This document shows positions 48,349 through 56,341 of a stretch of 64,000 nt of DNA, in pieces. A model generated the notes under the pieces. The model ran no database searches. It was given only the letters and a program-made list of their open reading frames with translations, and was not told where the DNA came from. The stretch is from positions 186,001 through 250,000 of the forward strand of contig NZ_JAINRC010000013.1 of the NCBI RefSeq assembly GCF_020400655.1, in the 5' to 3' direction. This DNA is from Streptomyces spinosus. Its GTDB lineage: Bacteria > Actinomycetota > Actinomycetes > Streptomycetales > Streptomycetaceae. A program made the position numbers and the translations under genes. Position 1 is the first letter of the stretch. Each line of letters begins with the position of its first letter.

Positions 48349-49428
48349 ATGACCGCGTCCCGCATCGACACCGAGACCCTCCGCCGGCTCCCCAAGGCCG
48401 TCCTGCACGACCACCTCGACGGCGGCCTGCGCCCCGCCACCGTCGTCGAGCTCGCGGCCGCGGTCGGCCACACACTGCCCACCACCGACCCGGACGAGCT
48501 GGCCGCCTGGTACGTCGAGGCCGCCAACTCCGGTGACCTGGTCCGCTACATAGCCACCTTCGAGCACACCCTCGCCGTCATGCAGACCCGTGAGGGCCTG
48601 CTGCGCACGGCCGAGGAGTACGTCCTCGACCTCGCCGCCGACGGCGTCGTCTACGCCGAGGTCCGCTACGCCCCCGAACTGAACACGAGCGGCGGGCTCA
48701 CCATGCGCGAGGTCGTGGAGACCGTGCAGGAAGGGCTCGCCGCCGGGATGGCCAAGGCGGCCGCCGCCGGCACCCCCGTCCGCGTCGGCACCCTGCTGTG
48801 CGGCATGCGCATGTTCGACCGGGTCCGCGAGGCCGCCGACCTGGCCGTCGCCTACCGCGACGCGGGCGTCGTCGGCTTCGACATCGCCGGCGCCGAGGAC
48901 GGCTTCCCGCCCGCCGACCACCTCGAAGCCTTCGAGCACCTGCGCCGCGAGAGCGTCCCGTTCACCATCCACGCCGGCGAGGCGCACGGCCTGCCCAGCA
49001 TCCACCAGGCCGTCCAGGTCTGCGGCGCCCAGCGCATCGGCCACGGCGTCCGCATCACCGAGGACATCCCCGACCTCGCGGCAGGCAAGCTCGGCCGTCT
49101 CGCCTCCTGGGTGCGCGACCGCCGCATCGCCCTGGAGATGTGCCCGACCTCCAACCTCCAGACGGGCTGCGCGACCTCGATCGCGGAGCACCCGATCACG
49201 GCCCTGAAGGACCTCGGCTTCCGGGTCACCCTCAACACCGACAACCGTCTGGTCTCGGGGACGACGATGACCCGGGAGATGTCCCTGCTGGTCGAGGAGG
49301 CCGGCTGGACGGCCGAGGACCTGCGCACGGTCACGGTGAACGCCCTCAAGAGCGCGTTCATACCGTTCGACGAGCGCAACGCCCTCATCGAGGGCGTGGT
49401 CCTGCCGGGTTACGCGTCCGCGCTCTGA
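48349..49428 (+). CDS. add: Adenosine deaminase
   Basis: A 359-residue zinc enzyme converting adenosine to inosine. Metal and catalytic motifs: AVLHDHLDGGLRP (HxH), FTIHAGEAHG (His, Glu), RIGHGVRI and LNTDNRLVSGTTM. The last shows D-N instead of the more common T-D-D-P, a variant I have seen in actinobacterial adenosine deaminases. TSNLQTG (substrate ribose contact) is intact. The 47-bp gap to the VOC gene suggests possible co-transcription. The 3' end overlaps the convergent DinB gene by 19 bp. Confidence 0.92.
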   Translation: MTASRIDTETLRRLPKAVLHDHLDGGLRPATVVELAAAVGHTLPTTDPDELAAWYVEAANSGDLVRYIATFEHTLAVMQTREGLLRTAEEYVLDLAADGVVYAEVRYAPELNTSGGLTMREVVETVQEGLAAGMAKAAAAGTPVRVGTLLCGMRMFDRVREAADLAVAYRDAGVVGFDIAGAEDGFPPADHLEAFEHLRRESVPFTIHAGEAHGLPSIHQAVQVCGAQRIGHGVRITEDIPDLAAGKLGRLASWVRDRRIALEMCPTSNLQTGCATSIAEHPITALKDLGFRVTLNTDNRLVSGTTMTREMSLLVEEAGWTAEDLRTVTVNALKSAFIPFDERNALIEGVVLPGYASAL

Positions 49429-49925
49429 AGGAGCCCCCTGAGGTAGGCGGCCTGCCCGACGTGCTGGAGGTCGTCGGACAGGACGCTCACCAGGCGCACC
49501 CCCAGCGACACCGGGGGATCCCAGCGTTCGTCCACGACGCGTTCCAGATCCTTGGCGGCCAGCCCGCGCAGGCAGCCGAGGGTCTGTTCGTGGACGGCGT
49601 CGTAGTACCCGGTCAGCAGGTCCGCCGAGTCCACCCGTACCTTCGCGACCTTGGCGGGGGTGTGCGCGTACCCCGTGTCGTGTCGTGGCAGGTCGAGGCC
49701 GAAACGCTTCTCCCAGTCCTGCGCGAGCCACACCTGGTCCAGGTCGAAGGCGTCGGCGACGTGGTCGTCCTGCACCCGTGTGAGGTGCCAGACCAGCCAG
49801 GCGACGGAGTTGGCGCCGGCGGCCGGGCGGTGGTTCAGCTCGTCGGGGCCGAGGCCGTCGAGGGCGGCATGGACTTCTTCCCGGATGCGGCCGTAGCCGT
49901 CGATGAGGATGTCCTTCGCATGCAT
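49410..49925 (-). CDS. DinB/DUF664-type protein
   Basis: A 171-residue four-helix-bundle protein of the DinB superfamily, the group that includes mycothiol-dependent transferases. It begins MHAKDILIDGYGRIREEVHA. Metal-ligand histidines are present in the right contexts: HRPAAGANSVAWLVWHLTRV and the late DDLQHVGQAAYLRGLL. The start at 49925 is preferred because GGTGGA lies before it; a start 12 bases up (49937) lacks an SD. Its tail overlaps the add gene on the other strand. Confidence 0.82.
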   Translation of the reverse strand: MHAKDILIDGYGRIREEVHAALDGLGPDELNHRPAAGANSVAWLVWHLTRVQDDHVADAFDLDQVWLAQDWEKRFGLDLPRHDTGYAHTPAKVAKVRVDSADLLTGYYDAVHEQTLGCLRGLAAKDLERVVDERWDPPVSLGVRLVSVLSDDLQHVGQAAYLRGLLQSADA

Positions 49926-50070
49926 ACCGTCCACCATCGCGCATCACCGGCGCGCCCGCGCCCGGAACCCCGCTTTCGCACAGCCCCCGGCGGCTCCCGC
50001 CGGGAGTCGCCGCCGAGCCGGCCGGCGTGCGTGGCGCCCGGCGGCCGTCACCGCGGCGCGCCGGCGGCCG

Positions 50071-50979
50071 TCACCGCAGCTCGTCCGCGGGCGTGGCCAG
50101 GACACCCGTCTCCAGGAGGGTGACCAGTGCCCGCGCGGCCGGGCTCGTGGCTCGTTCCGGCGGCAACAGGGCGACCGTCTCGTACTCCGGCTCGTCCGCG
50201 CCCTTCACCGGGAGCGCCGTGAGCGCCGGCCGCTTGTGCCGGAAGTGCCGGGGTACGACGGCGATCCCCAGGTTCTCGTCCACGAGGTCCAGCAGGCTGT
50301 GCACGTCGTTGACCTCCAGCGCGACCGTGCGCCGCACGCCGGCCGCGGCGAACGCGGCGTCGGTGGTGCGGCGCGGACCCCAGTCCGGGTGGAAGTCGAC
50401 GAAGACCTCACCGGCGAGGTCCTCCGGGCCGAGCACGGCCTGGGCGCGGGCCAGCCGGTGGCTCGGGTGGCACAGCACCGTCATCGGCTCGCTGGTCAGG
50501 GACACCGAGCGCAGCTGGTCGGTGTCGGCCTGGGTGCGGTAGGCGAAGGCCAGGTCGAGCCGCCCGGCCGCGACCTCCTCGGCCAGCGCGCCGGAGCCGG
50601 CCTGCCGCAGCCGGATCTCCACGTCCGGGTGCCGGCCCCGGAAGGCGGCCAGCAGCCGGGCCACGTGCACCCCGGCGATGCACTGCTCGGTGCCGAGGGC
50701 CAGCGTGCCCCGCAGGACACCCTGCACGGCGGCCACCGCCTCGTGCGCGGAGCGCACCTGTGCCAGGATGCGTTCGGCCTCCCCCAGCAGCGCGCGCCCG
50801 GCTTCGGTGAGCGTCACCCGGCGGGTGGTCCGTACGAACAGCGGCGCCCGCAGCTCCCGCTCCAGCGCCCGGATGGACGCCGACAGGCCCGACTGGGACA
50901 CCATCAGGCGTTCCGCGGCCCGGGTGAAGTGCTGGTCCTCGGCGACCGCGACGAAGTGCTGGAGGTGGCGCAGTTCCAT
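50071..50979 (-). CDS. LysR-family transcriptional regulator
   Basis: A 302-residue LTTR. The N-terminal HTH is clear (MELRHLQHFVAVAEDQHFTR, AAERLMVSQSGLSASIRALE), followed by the periplasmic-binding-like effector domain (GTLALGTEQCIAGVHVARLL, LDLAFAYRTQADTD, VNDVHSLLDLVDENLGIAVV). The ATG at 50979 gives the standard LTTR start. The divergent gene at 51091 is an aldo/keto reductase, the probable target; a GAAT-N8-ATTC element lies at 51000-51015 between them. Confidence 0.92.
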   Translation of the reverse strand: MELRHLQHFVAVAEDQHFTRAAERLMVSQSGLSASIRALERELRAPLFVRTTRRVTLTEAGRALLGEAERILAQVRSAHEAVAAVQGVLRGTLALGTEQCIAGVHVARLLAAFRGRHPDVEIRLRQAGSGALAEEVAAGRLDLAFAYRTQADTDQLRSVSLTSEPMTVLCHPSHRLARAQAVLGPEDLAGEVFVDFHPDWGPRRTTDAAFAAAGVRRTVALEVNDVHSLLDLVDENLGIAVVPRHFRHKRPALTALPVKGADEPEYETVALLPPERATSPAARALVTLLETGVLATPADELR

Positions 50980-51090
50980 GATTGAGAAGCCTATCCGCTG
51001 AATTCCATCGGATTCTTCTGTTGGACCACTGCCCGCCGCCCGGGGAAGAGTGGCACCGGTAGATCGTGTGCCAACCCCTCTGGAGTCGCG

Positions 51091-52083
51091 TTGTACACCG
51101 CACACCCCGACCGCTACGCCGACATGCCCTACCGGCGCACCGGACGCAGCGGCCTGAACCTCCCCGCCCTGTCGCTCGGCCTGTGGCACAACTTCGGGCC
51201 CGACCGGCCCGTGGAGACCCAGCGGGCCATCCTCCGCCGCGCCTTCGACCTCGGCGTCACCCACTTCGACCTGGCCAACAACTACGGCCCGCCGCCCGGC
51301 GCCGCCGAGTCCGCCTTCGGCGAGGCGCTCAAGGCGGACTTCGCCGGCTACCGCGACGAACTGGTGATCTCCACCAAGGCCGGTTACCTGATGTGGCCCG
51401 GCCCGTACGGTGAGTGGGGCTCGCGCAAGTACCTGCTGTCCTCGCTCGACCAGAGCCTGAAGCGGATGGGCCTGGAGTACGTCGACATCTTCTACTCGCA
51501 TCGCTTCGACCCGGACACTCCCCTGGAGGAGACGATGGGCGCCCTGCACACGGCGGTGCAGCAGGGCAAGGCCCTCTACGTCGGCGTCTCCAACTACTCC
51601 GCCGAGCAGACCCGCGAGGCCGCCCGCATCCTCGGCGAGCTGGGCACGCCGCTCCTCATCCACCAGCCGCGCTACTCGATGCTCGACCGGCGCCCCGAGG
51701 ACGAGGGCCTGCTCGACGCCCTCGACGAGCTCCAGGTCGGCTCCATCGTGTACTCCCCGCTGGAGCAGGGCCTGCTCACGGGCCGCTACCTGGACGGCAT
51801 CCCCGAGGACTCCCGGGCCGCGAGCGACAGCCCGTTCCTGAACTCGGACGCCGTCACCGAGGACCTGGTCGCCCGGCTGCGGGCGCTGGACGAGATCGCC
51901 AAGTCCCGCGGCCAGACCCTGGCGCAACTCGCCCTCGCCTGGGTGCTGCGCGGCGGCCGGGTGACGTCCGCCCTGGTCGGCGCGAGCAGCCCGCGGCAGA
52001 TCGAGGACAGCGTCGCGGCCATCGGCAACCTCGGCTTCGACGCCGACGAGCTGGCGCGGATCGACGCGATCGTCCGGCCGTAG
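51091..52083 (+). CDS. Aldo/keto reductase, YghZ-type
   Basis: A 330-residue AKR14-like reductase from a TTG start behind TCTGGAGTCGCG. The opening HPDRYADMPYRRTGRSGLNL and LPALSLGLWHNFG are characteristic of E. coli YghZ (L-glyceraldehyde-3-phosphate reductase) and Kv-beta-like proteins. Catalytic residues are seen in THFDLANNYGPP (Asp, Tyr), ISTKAGYLMWPGPYGEWG (Lys) and VDIFYSHRFD (His). NADPH-binding residues lie in ALVGASSPRQIEDSV. It is divergent from a LysR regulator. Detoxification of methylglyoxal-like aldehydes is the likely role. Confidence 0.9.
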   Translation: MYTAHPDRYADMPYRRTGRSGLNLPALSLGLWHNFGPDRPVETQRAILRRAFDLGVTHFDLANNYGPPPGAAESAFGEALKADFAGYRDELVISTKAGYLMWPGPYGEWGSRKYLLSSLDQSLKRMGLEYVDIFYSHRFDPDTPLEETMGALHTAVQQGKALYVGVSNYSAEQTREAARILGELGTPLLIHQPRYSMLDRRPEDEGLLDALDELQVGSIVYSPLEQGLLTGRYLDGIPEDSRAASDSPFLNSDAVTEDLVARLRALDEIAKSRGQTLAQLALAWVLRGGRVTSALVGASSPRQIEDSVAAIGNLGFDADELARIDAIVRP

Positions 52084-52105
52084 CGCCGCAGCGCCCGACG
52101 GTACG

Positions 52106-52139
52106 GGGGAGCGGCCGCGACGAACCGCGGCCGCTCCCC
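52106..52139. terminator. Convergent terminator
   Basis: A perfect 14-bp stem (GGGGAGCGGCCGCG with its complement) and a 6-nt ACGAAC loop, 22 bp after the reductase stop. It faces the leftward SnoaL-like gene. Confidence 0.8.
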
Positions 52140-52188
52140 GCGTCGTACCGTCACCCCCGTGCCCTTCCGGAAGGCGGCGCCGGCCCGG

Positions 52189-52572
52189 TCAGGCGCCCGC
52201 CGGTACCCGGTCCAGGAAGCCCAGCACCTGCCGGATGCGGCCCTCGTCGTCCAGCGTGACCACGTCGAACCCGGCCACCGGTGCCGAGCCGTCCTGCTCG
52301 TTCACCAGCTCCCACCCGAAGCGCGCGGTGTCGTGGTGGCCGTCGACCGCGCCGAGCGGACGGAACACGAAGCCGGGGAACTGCTCGTGGGCCGCCGCGA
52401 TCACGGCCGCGATCTGCTCGTGCCCGCGGACCTCCACGAGCGGGTCGGTGTAACCGCCGTCCTCGGTCCACGCGGCGGCGACGGCCTTCTCGATGTCCTC
52501 CCGCCGGGTGGCGTTCCAGGCCTCGAAGTAACGGGCGGCGGCGTTCTCGTGACGGTCGGTGTGCGCGGTCAT
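52189..52572 (-). CDS. NTF2/SnoaL-like protein
   Basis: A 127-residue cone-shaped NTF2-like protein. It starts at an ATG preceded by GGAGGAG; longer frames upstream have no SD. The fold signature is ARYFEAWNATRREDIEKAVA, EDGGYTDPLVEVRGHEQIAA, FPGFVFRPLGAVDGHHDTAR, and the end IRQVLGFLDRVP. Such proteins act as isomerases, hydrolases or ligand binders; here no partner gene indicates which. Confidence 0.85.
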   Translation of the reverse strand: MTAHTDRHENAAARYFEAWNATRREDIEKAVAAAWTEDGGYTDPLVEVRGHEQIAAVIAAAHEQFPGFVFRPLGAVDGHHDTARFGWELVNEQDGSAPVAGFDVVTLDDEGRIRQVLGFLDRVPAGA

Positions 52573-52919
52573 GGTGAAGCTCCTCCATCGAGGTCGTCCG
52601 TGCTGGTCAGGTCCCGGATGCGGGGTTCGCCGATCCGGTGTGACCACCATGCGGGAGGAGTGGGTGCCGGGTCGATTACCTCCGGGGTCATGGCCCGGGG
52701 GCGGGACGGCCCGTCGCGTTTCGGCCAGAACCGGCGCTGAATATGCCAAGAGACTGGCCGGAAAGACATGGTGACAGTGGTTCAGTAGTGAACATACTCG
52801 ACAGTGAGGACTTCACTTCCCGCGAGGTCCCGATCACGCACCGCACACGGCCGCACCGCAGACGAGCCGCACCGAAAGCGAGGCCAGCCGCAAGGCGAAC
52901 GACGCGACGGGGAGTGCGC
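52573..52919. other. 347-bp divergent intergenic region
   Basis: No convincing gene is seen. A possible upstream GTG at 52788 could extend the 52920 gene, but the intervening sequence (Arg-rich, no SD) looks untranslated. The stretch 52780-52815 is comparatively AT-rich (TAGTGAACATACTCGACAG) and is the likely promoter region for the 52920 gene. Confidence 0.45.
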
Positions 52920-53330
52920 ATGCACGACGAGTTCCTGTGCCATGTCACCGCGTACGGCACGTGCGGCGGAGAGCGCATCGGAGTGCCCCTGGGCACCTAC
53001 CGGGCGCCCACCCTGGCCCTCGCTCTGTGGTGGCTGCGCGACCGGGCCAACTGGATCGCCGACCGGCTCGACCCGCGGCCCGAGGCCGGGCATTTCCCGC
53101 CGAACGCGCTCGTCCCGGTCGCGGACACCGTGCCCGACGTGCCGGCCGTCCTGCGCGCGTGGTGCGGCGACCCGGCCCAGCAGGAACTGGTCGCCGACGA
53201 GCTGGCCGCGGGGAGGCTGGTGCGGATCGCGACCGGCGACGACACGACCGAATACGAGCTGCTCGCGGAGTCCGTCGACGCCCTGCGCATGCAGCGGACC
53301 GTCCCGGCCCTCGTGGTGCCCGTCGCCTGA
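52920..53330 (+). CDS. Conserved hypothetical protein next to the sigma/anti-sigma locus
   Basis: A 136-residue protein from the ATG at 52920 (SD GGGGAG). It begins MHDEFLCHVTAYGTCGGERI and includes ALWWLRDRANWIADRLDPRP and WCGDPAQQELVADELAAGRL. Overall it is alpha/beta with scattered Cys and Trp. I recall similar proteins only as Streptomyces hypotheticals. It lies 221 bp before the RsbW-like gene in the same direction but behind a separate promoter. Confidence 0.6.
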   Translation: MHDEFLCHVTAYGTCGGERIGVPLGTYRAPTLALALWWLRDRANWIADRLDPRPEAGHFPPNALVPVADTVPDVPAVLRAWCGDPAQQELVADELAAGRLVRIATGDDTTEYELLAESVDALRMQRTVPALVVPVA

Positions 53331-53474
53331 GCGCTCGCCGGACCGGTCGCACCCCGCCGAGCCGTGAGCCGCCGTTCCGGCCCCTCCCGGCCCCTGCAGG
53401 CCCCTGCCGGCTTCGTGGGAGAAGCGTGCGCCGTGACCCTCGCCACTGTGCGCGGTGGGCGAACGGATCAGGTG

Positions 53475-53499
53475 GACTGCCGGGCCGGGCTCGGGGTAC
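53475..53499 (+). promoter_or_regulatory. Sigma-B-type promoter of the RsbW-like gene
   Basis: GACT (53475-53478), a 15-nt spacer and GGGTAC (53494-53499) match the Streptomyces sigma-B consensus GNNT-N14-16-GGGTAC/T as I know it. The expected start is about 45 nt before the ATG at 53551. Confidence 0.72.
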
Positions 53500-53550
53500 G
53501 AGGACTGGTGCAACAGCGACCGGCCGGACCGGGTTTTCGAGAGAGACAGC

Positions 53551-54030
53551 ATGATCAAGCACCTGGGCGGGGCAGTGATACCGACTGGTTTCGACGTACC
53601 CGTGGAGCCGCTGCGGCGCGCGGCACACTACACCGGCGAACCCGGATGCATCGCCGAGGCACGTGCCTTCGCGTCCCAGTTCCTGGAGCAGCTGCGCACG
53701 GAATGGTGCGCCACCGCCGACGACCGGGCCGACGGCGAGCTGCTGCTGATGGTGAGCGAACTGGTCACCAACGCCGACCAGCACAGCAACGGCCCCTACA
53801 TCCTGGAGCTGGAGGGCACGGACGCCTCGGTCGCGGTGTCCGTGTACGACAGCAGCACCGCCCTGCCCCGCCGTTACCCGAAGGACCCCAAGCGCGTCGG
53901 ACGGCACGGGCTGGAGATCGTGCACGCCCTGGCCTGCGAGGTCACCGTGGAGCGCGTGCCGGTGGGCAAACGCGTGCGGGCCGTCTTCCCGCTCCGGCGC
54001 GAGGGCGACGTCCGGCCTGAGGCCTCCTGA
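53551..54030 (+). CDS. RsbW-like anti-sigma factor kinase (HATPase)
   Basis: A 159-residue GHKL-type ATP-binding protein. The N-box is LLLMVSELVTNADQHS, the G1-type motif VYDSSTALPRRY and the G2 region GRHGLEIVHALACEV. In Streptomyces such single-domain kinases bind and hold SigB-type sigma factors and phosphorylate anti-anti-sigma factors. The ATG at 53551 is chosen because the sigma-B-type promoter would start transcripts near 53506, downstream of the earlier GTG. It converges with a SigB/F/G-type sigma gene, a plausible partner, with a shared terminator. Confidence 0.83.
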   Translation: MIKHLGGAVIPTGFDVPVEPLRRAAHYTGEPGCIAEARAFASQFLEQLRTEWCATADDRADGELLLMVSELVTNADQHSNGPYILELEGTDASVAVSVYDSSTALPRRYPKDPKRVGRHGLEIVHALACEVTVERVPVGKRVRAVFPLRREGDVRPEAS

Positions 54031-54066
54031 ACCACGACGTCGACGACGTCACCACAAGGACGAGAA

Positions 54067-54096
54067 GTCGGGCCGGTGCCTGGGCGCCGGCCCGAC
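54067..54096. terminator. Convergent terminator of anti-sigma and sigma genes
   Basis: Perfect 10-bp arms GTCGGGCCGG/CCGGCCCGAC with a 10-nt loop, between the stop of the RsbW-like gene and the stop of the sigma gene. It serves both directions. Confidence 0.75.
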
Positions 54097-54103
54097 CCGC
54101 ATG

Positions 54104-54994
54104 TCAGGCGCAGCCGAGTTCACCCAGCATCCCCTGCCGCAGCCGGGTGATGATCCGCTTGATCAGCCGGGAGACGTGCATCTGGGAGCACCCCAGCCGC
54201 TCCCCGATCTCGGCCTGGGTGGCCTCCTCCACGAACCGCATGTGGATGATCCGCCGGTCCCGGTCGCTCAGCTGCGCCATGAGCGGGGCGAGCGCGTGGA
54301 AGTCCTCGACGAGCCGCAGGCCCTCCTCCTCGACACCGATGAAGTCGGCGAGCACGGCCTCGCCGTCCTCGGGGCCGTCGCCGGTGAGCGCGGCGTCCAG
54401 GGAGGCGGAGTTGTAGCCGTTGGAGGCCAGCTGGGCCTCGACGACCTCCTTCTCGGAGAGGTTCATCAAGGTGGCCAGCTCGGCGACGGTCGGGTCCCGG
54501 TCCAGCCGGCTGGACAGCTCCTCCCTGGCCTTGGCCAGCTCCACCCGCAGCTCCTGGAGGCGGCGCGGCACGTGGACGGCCCAGGTGGTGTCCCGGAAGA
54601 ACCGCTTGATCTCGCCGACGATGTACGGCAGCGCGAAGGAGGTGAACTCGACCTCGCGTGCCAGCTCGAACCGGTCGATGGCCTTGATCAGGCCGACCAT
54701 GCCGGTCTGGACGATGTCCTCCATGTCGTCGCCGCGACCGCGGAACCGTCCGGCCGCGAAGCGCACCAGCGACATGTTCATCTCGATGAGGGTGTTGCGC
54801 GCGTACTGGTACTCGTGCGTCCCCTCCTCCAGCTCGGTCAGCCGGCGGAAGAACTGGCGGGAGAGTTCCCGTGCGTCCCGCGGGGCGACGGACGCGGGGT
54901 CCGCGATGCCAGGCAGTGACCCTTCGCCCGTCCTGTCCTGCTCGGTCTGCTCGGCGACCTCTGCTTGCGACCGGATCCCGGCGGCGGTTGTCAT
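54104..54994 (-). CDS. Alternative sigma factor of the SigB/SigF/SigG group
   Basis: A 296-residue sigma-70 group 3 protein. Region 2 is IEMNMSLVRFAAGRFRGRGD, DIVQTGMVGLIKAIDRFELA, FTSFALPYIVGEIKRFFRDT. Region 3 is LQELRVELAKAREELSSRLD, and region 4 LSDRDRRIIHMRFVEEATQA with the HTH ERLGCSQMHVSRLIKRI. The start at 54994 has SD GGGAGAGG. About 80 and 130 bp upstream are two sequences fitting the sigma-B consensus, implying autoregulation. Control by an RsbW-type anti-sigma factor is the rule for the group; the convergent kinase gene is the nearest candidate. It likely directs osmotic or oxidative stress, or developmental, transcription. Confidence 0.92.
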   Translation of the reverse strand: MTTAAGIRSQAEVAEQTEQDRTGEGSLPGIADPASVAPRDARELSRQFFRRLTELEEGTHEYQYARNTLIEMNMSLVRFAAGRFRGRGDDMEDIVQTGMVGLIKAIDRFELAREVEFTSFALPYIVGEIKRFFRDTTWAVHVPRRLQELRVELAKAREELSSRLDRDPTVAELATLMNLSEKEVVEAQLASNGYNSASLDAALTGDGPEDGEAVLADFIGVEEEGLRLVEDFHALAPLMAQLSDRDRRIIHMRFVEEATQAEIGERLGCSQMHVSRLIKRIITRLRQGMLGELGCA

Positions 54995-55074
54995 TGCCTC
55001 TCCCACGAAAGTCACGGTTCGACCCTGCCTGTGCGGCAGCCGGTCGGCCCCGGACACAGGTCACGTTCCCGCGG

Positions 55075-55099
55075 GTACCCGATGTACGGCGGGTCATTC
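55075..55099 (-). promoter_or_regulatory. Sigma-B-type promoter P1 of the sigma gene
   Basis: On the minus strand GAAT, a 15-nt spacer and GGGTAC, in agreement with GNNT-N14-16-GGGTAC/T. It lies ~80 bp before the sigma gene start. Confidence 0.7.
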
Positions 55100-55125
55100 C
55101 TCCCGCGGAGCCGTTCACGGCGCGA

Positions 55126-55150
55126 GTACCCCCGGCTACGGCGCGCATGC
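55126..55150 (-). promoter_or_regulatory. Sigma-B-type promoter P2 of the sigma gene
   Basis: On the minus strand GCAT, a 15-nt spacer and GGGTAC, 51 bp further upstream than P1. Same spacing and hexamer make a tandem autoregulatory promoter pair plausible. Confidence 0.6.
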
Positions 55151-55255
55151 GTGCGCCGCCCGCAAGTGGCGTGAAACAGCCGCTTCGGGCCGGGTTTCCC
55201 TCTGGGCGGAACGCCGCGCCCTTGTCCCTCACCGTACCGCTCCTAGGCTGACGGG

Positions 55256-55678
55256 ATGAGCAACCCGCTGAGCGAGGAAGCCCGAGTGATCCCCCTGCGG
55301 CCGGCGCCCGGCCGTCCGGACCTGCCGGACGTGCCGGACGGCGGCACCCCGCCCCGTGAGCCGCTGTGGCGTGATCTGGTCGGCGAGGTGCTGCGCCGGG
55401 AGCGGCGGGCGCAGGAGCGCACGCTCAAGGACGTGGCCGACGCGGCCCGGATCTCGCTGCCCTACCTGTCCGAGGTCGAGCGGGGCCGCAAGGAGGCATC
55501 GTCCGAGGTGCTGGCCGCCGCGGCCCACGCGCTCGGCCTGGGCCTCGGCGACCTGCTGTCGCTGGCGCACGGCGAGCTGACCCGGCGCACGGCCGAGCGG
55601 CGCCGGCCCGCCGCCGTACCGCACCGGCCCGCCGCCGCGCCGGACCGGACGTACCGGGGGCTCTGCCTGGCTGCCTGA
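55256..55678 (+). CDS. XRE regulator of the PopR/ClgR type with C-terminal LAA
   Basis: A 140-residue regulator. The HTH (LWRDLVGEVLRRERRAQERT, LKDVADAARISLPYLSEVER, GRKEASSEVLAAAAHALGLG) strongly resembles PopR/ClgR, activators of clp protease genes in Streptomyces. The C-terminal end is GLCLAA; in PopR the last two alanines are reported to be the ClpP degradation signal, and LAA is also the end of the ssrA tag. No clpP genes are nearby, so this is a stand-alone copy. It is divergent from the sigma factor gene across ~260 bp that hold the sigma-B promoters. Confidence 0.82.
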   Translation: MSNPLSEEARVIPLRPAPGRPDLPDVPDGGTPPREPLWRDLVGEVLRRERRAQERTLKDVADAARISLPYLSEVERGRKEASSEVLAAAAHALGLGLGDLLSLAHGELTRRTAERRRPAAVPHRPAAAPDRTYRGLCLAA

Positions 55679-55830
55679 CCGGCGGCGGCCCGGCCGGCTG
55701 CCCACGGCCGGGCTGTTTCCGGGTGGTCGAGGGGCGGACCGATGAGTTTCGCGCGGGGGAGCGGTCTGCCTGTGTACGACGGCGTTCCACGCCCGGTTCC
55801 ACCCCCTCGTACACGCCCCAGGAGGCGCTC

Positions 55831-56313
55831 ATGACCACCGGCGGATTCACCACGTGTCTCTGGTTCGACGGCCAGGCGGAGGAGGCCGCGCACCACTACG
55901 TGTCCGTCTTCAAGGACGCTGCCCTCGGGCGCGTCGTGCGCTGGCCCGAGGGCGGTCCCGGACCGGCCGGCTCGGTGCTGACCGCGGAGTTCACGGCCAA
56001 CGGCCAGCGGTTCGTCGCGCTCAACGGCGGCCCCGAGTTCACCTTCGACGAGGCGGTCTCCTTCCAGATCCTCTGCTCCGACCAGCAGGAGATCGACCAC
56101 TACTGGACGAAGCTCACCGAGGGCGGCGGCGAGGGGGGACCCTGCGGCTGGCTCAAGGACAAGTACGGCCTGTCCTGGCAGGTCGTCTACGCCCGGCTGC
56201 TCGACATGGTCGCCGACCCCGACCCCGAGAAGGCCGCGCGTGCCGTCAAGGCCATGATGGGCATGGGCAAGCTGGACGCCGCCGCGCTGGAGAAGGCGTA
56301 CGCCGGCGAGTAG
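55831..56313 (+). CDS. PhnB-like VOC protein
   Basis: A 160-residue protein of the PhnB/3-demethylubiquinone-methyltransferase-like VOC group. Signatures are FTTCLWFDGQAEEAAHHYVS, VLTAEFTANGQRFVALNGGP, FTFDEAVSFQILCSDQQEID and GPCGWLKDKYGLSWQVVYAR. The start is the ATG after CCAGGAGGCGCTC. Despite the family name it is not a methyltransferase; substrate unknown. Confidence 0.88.
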   Translation: MTTGGFTTCLWFDGQAEEAAHHYVSVFKDAALGRVVRWPEGGPGPAGSVLTAEFTANGQRFVALNGGPEFTFDEAVSFQILCSDQQEIDHYWTKLTEGGGEGGPCGWLKDKYGLSWQVVYARLLDMVADPDPEKAARAVKAMMGMGKLDAAALEKAYAGE

Positions 56314-56341
56314 CGGGAGATCCGGCCGGCCGCCCTCACCG

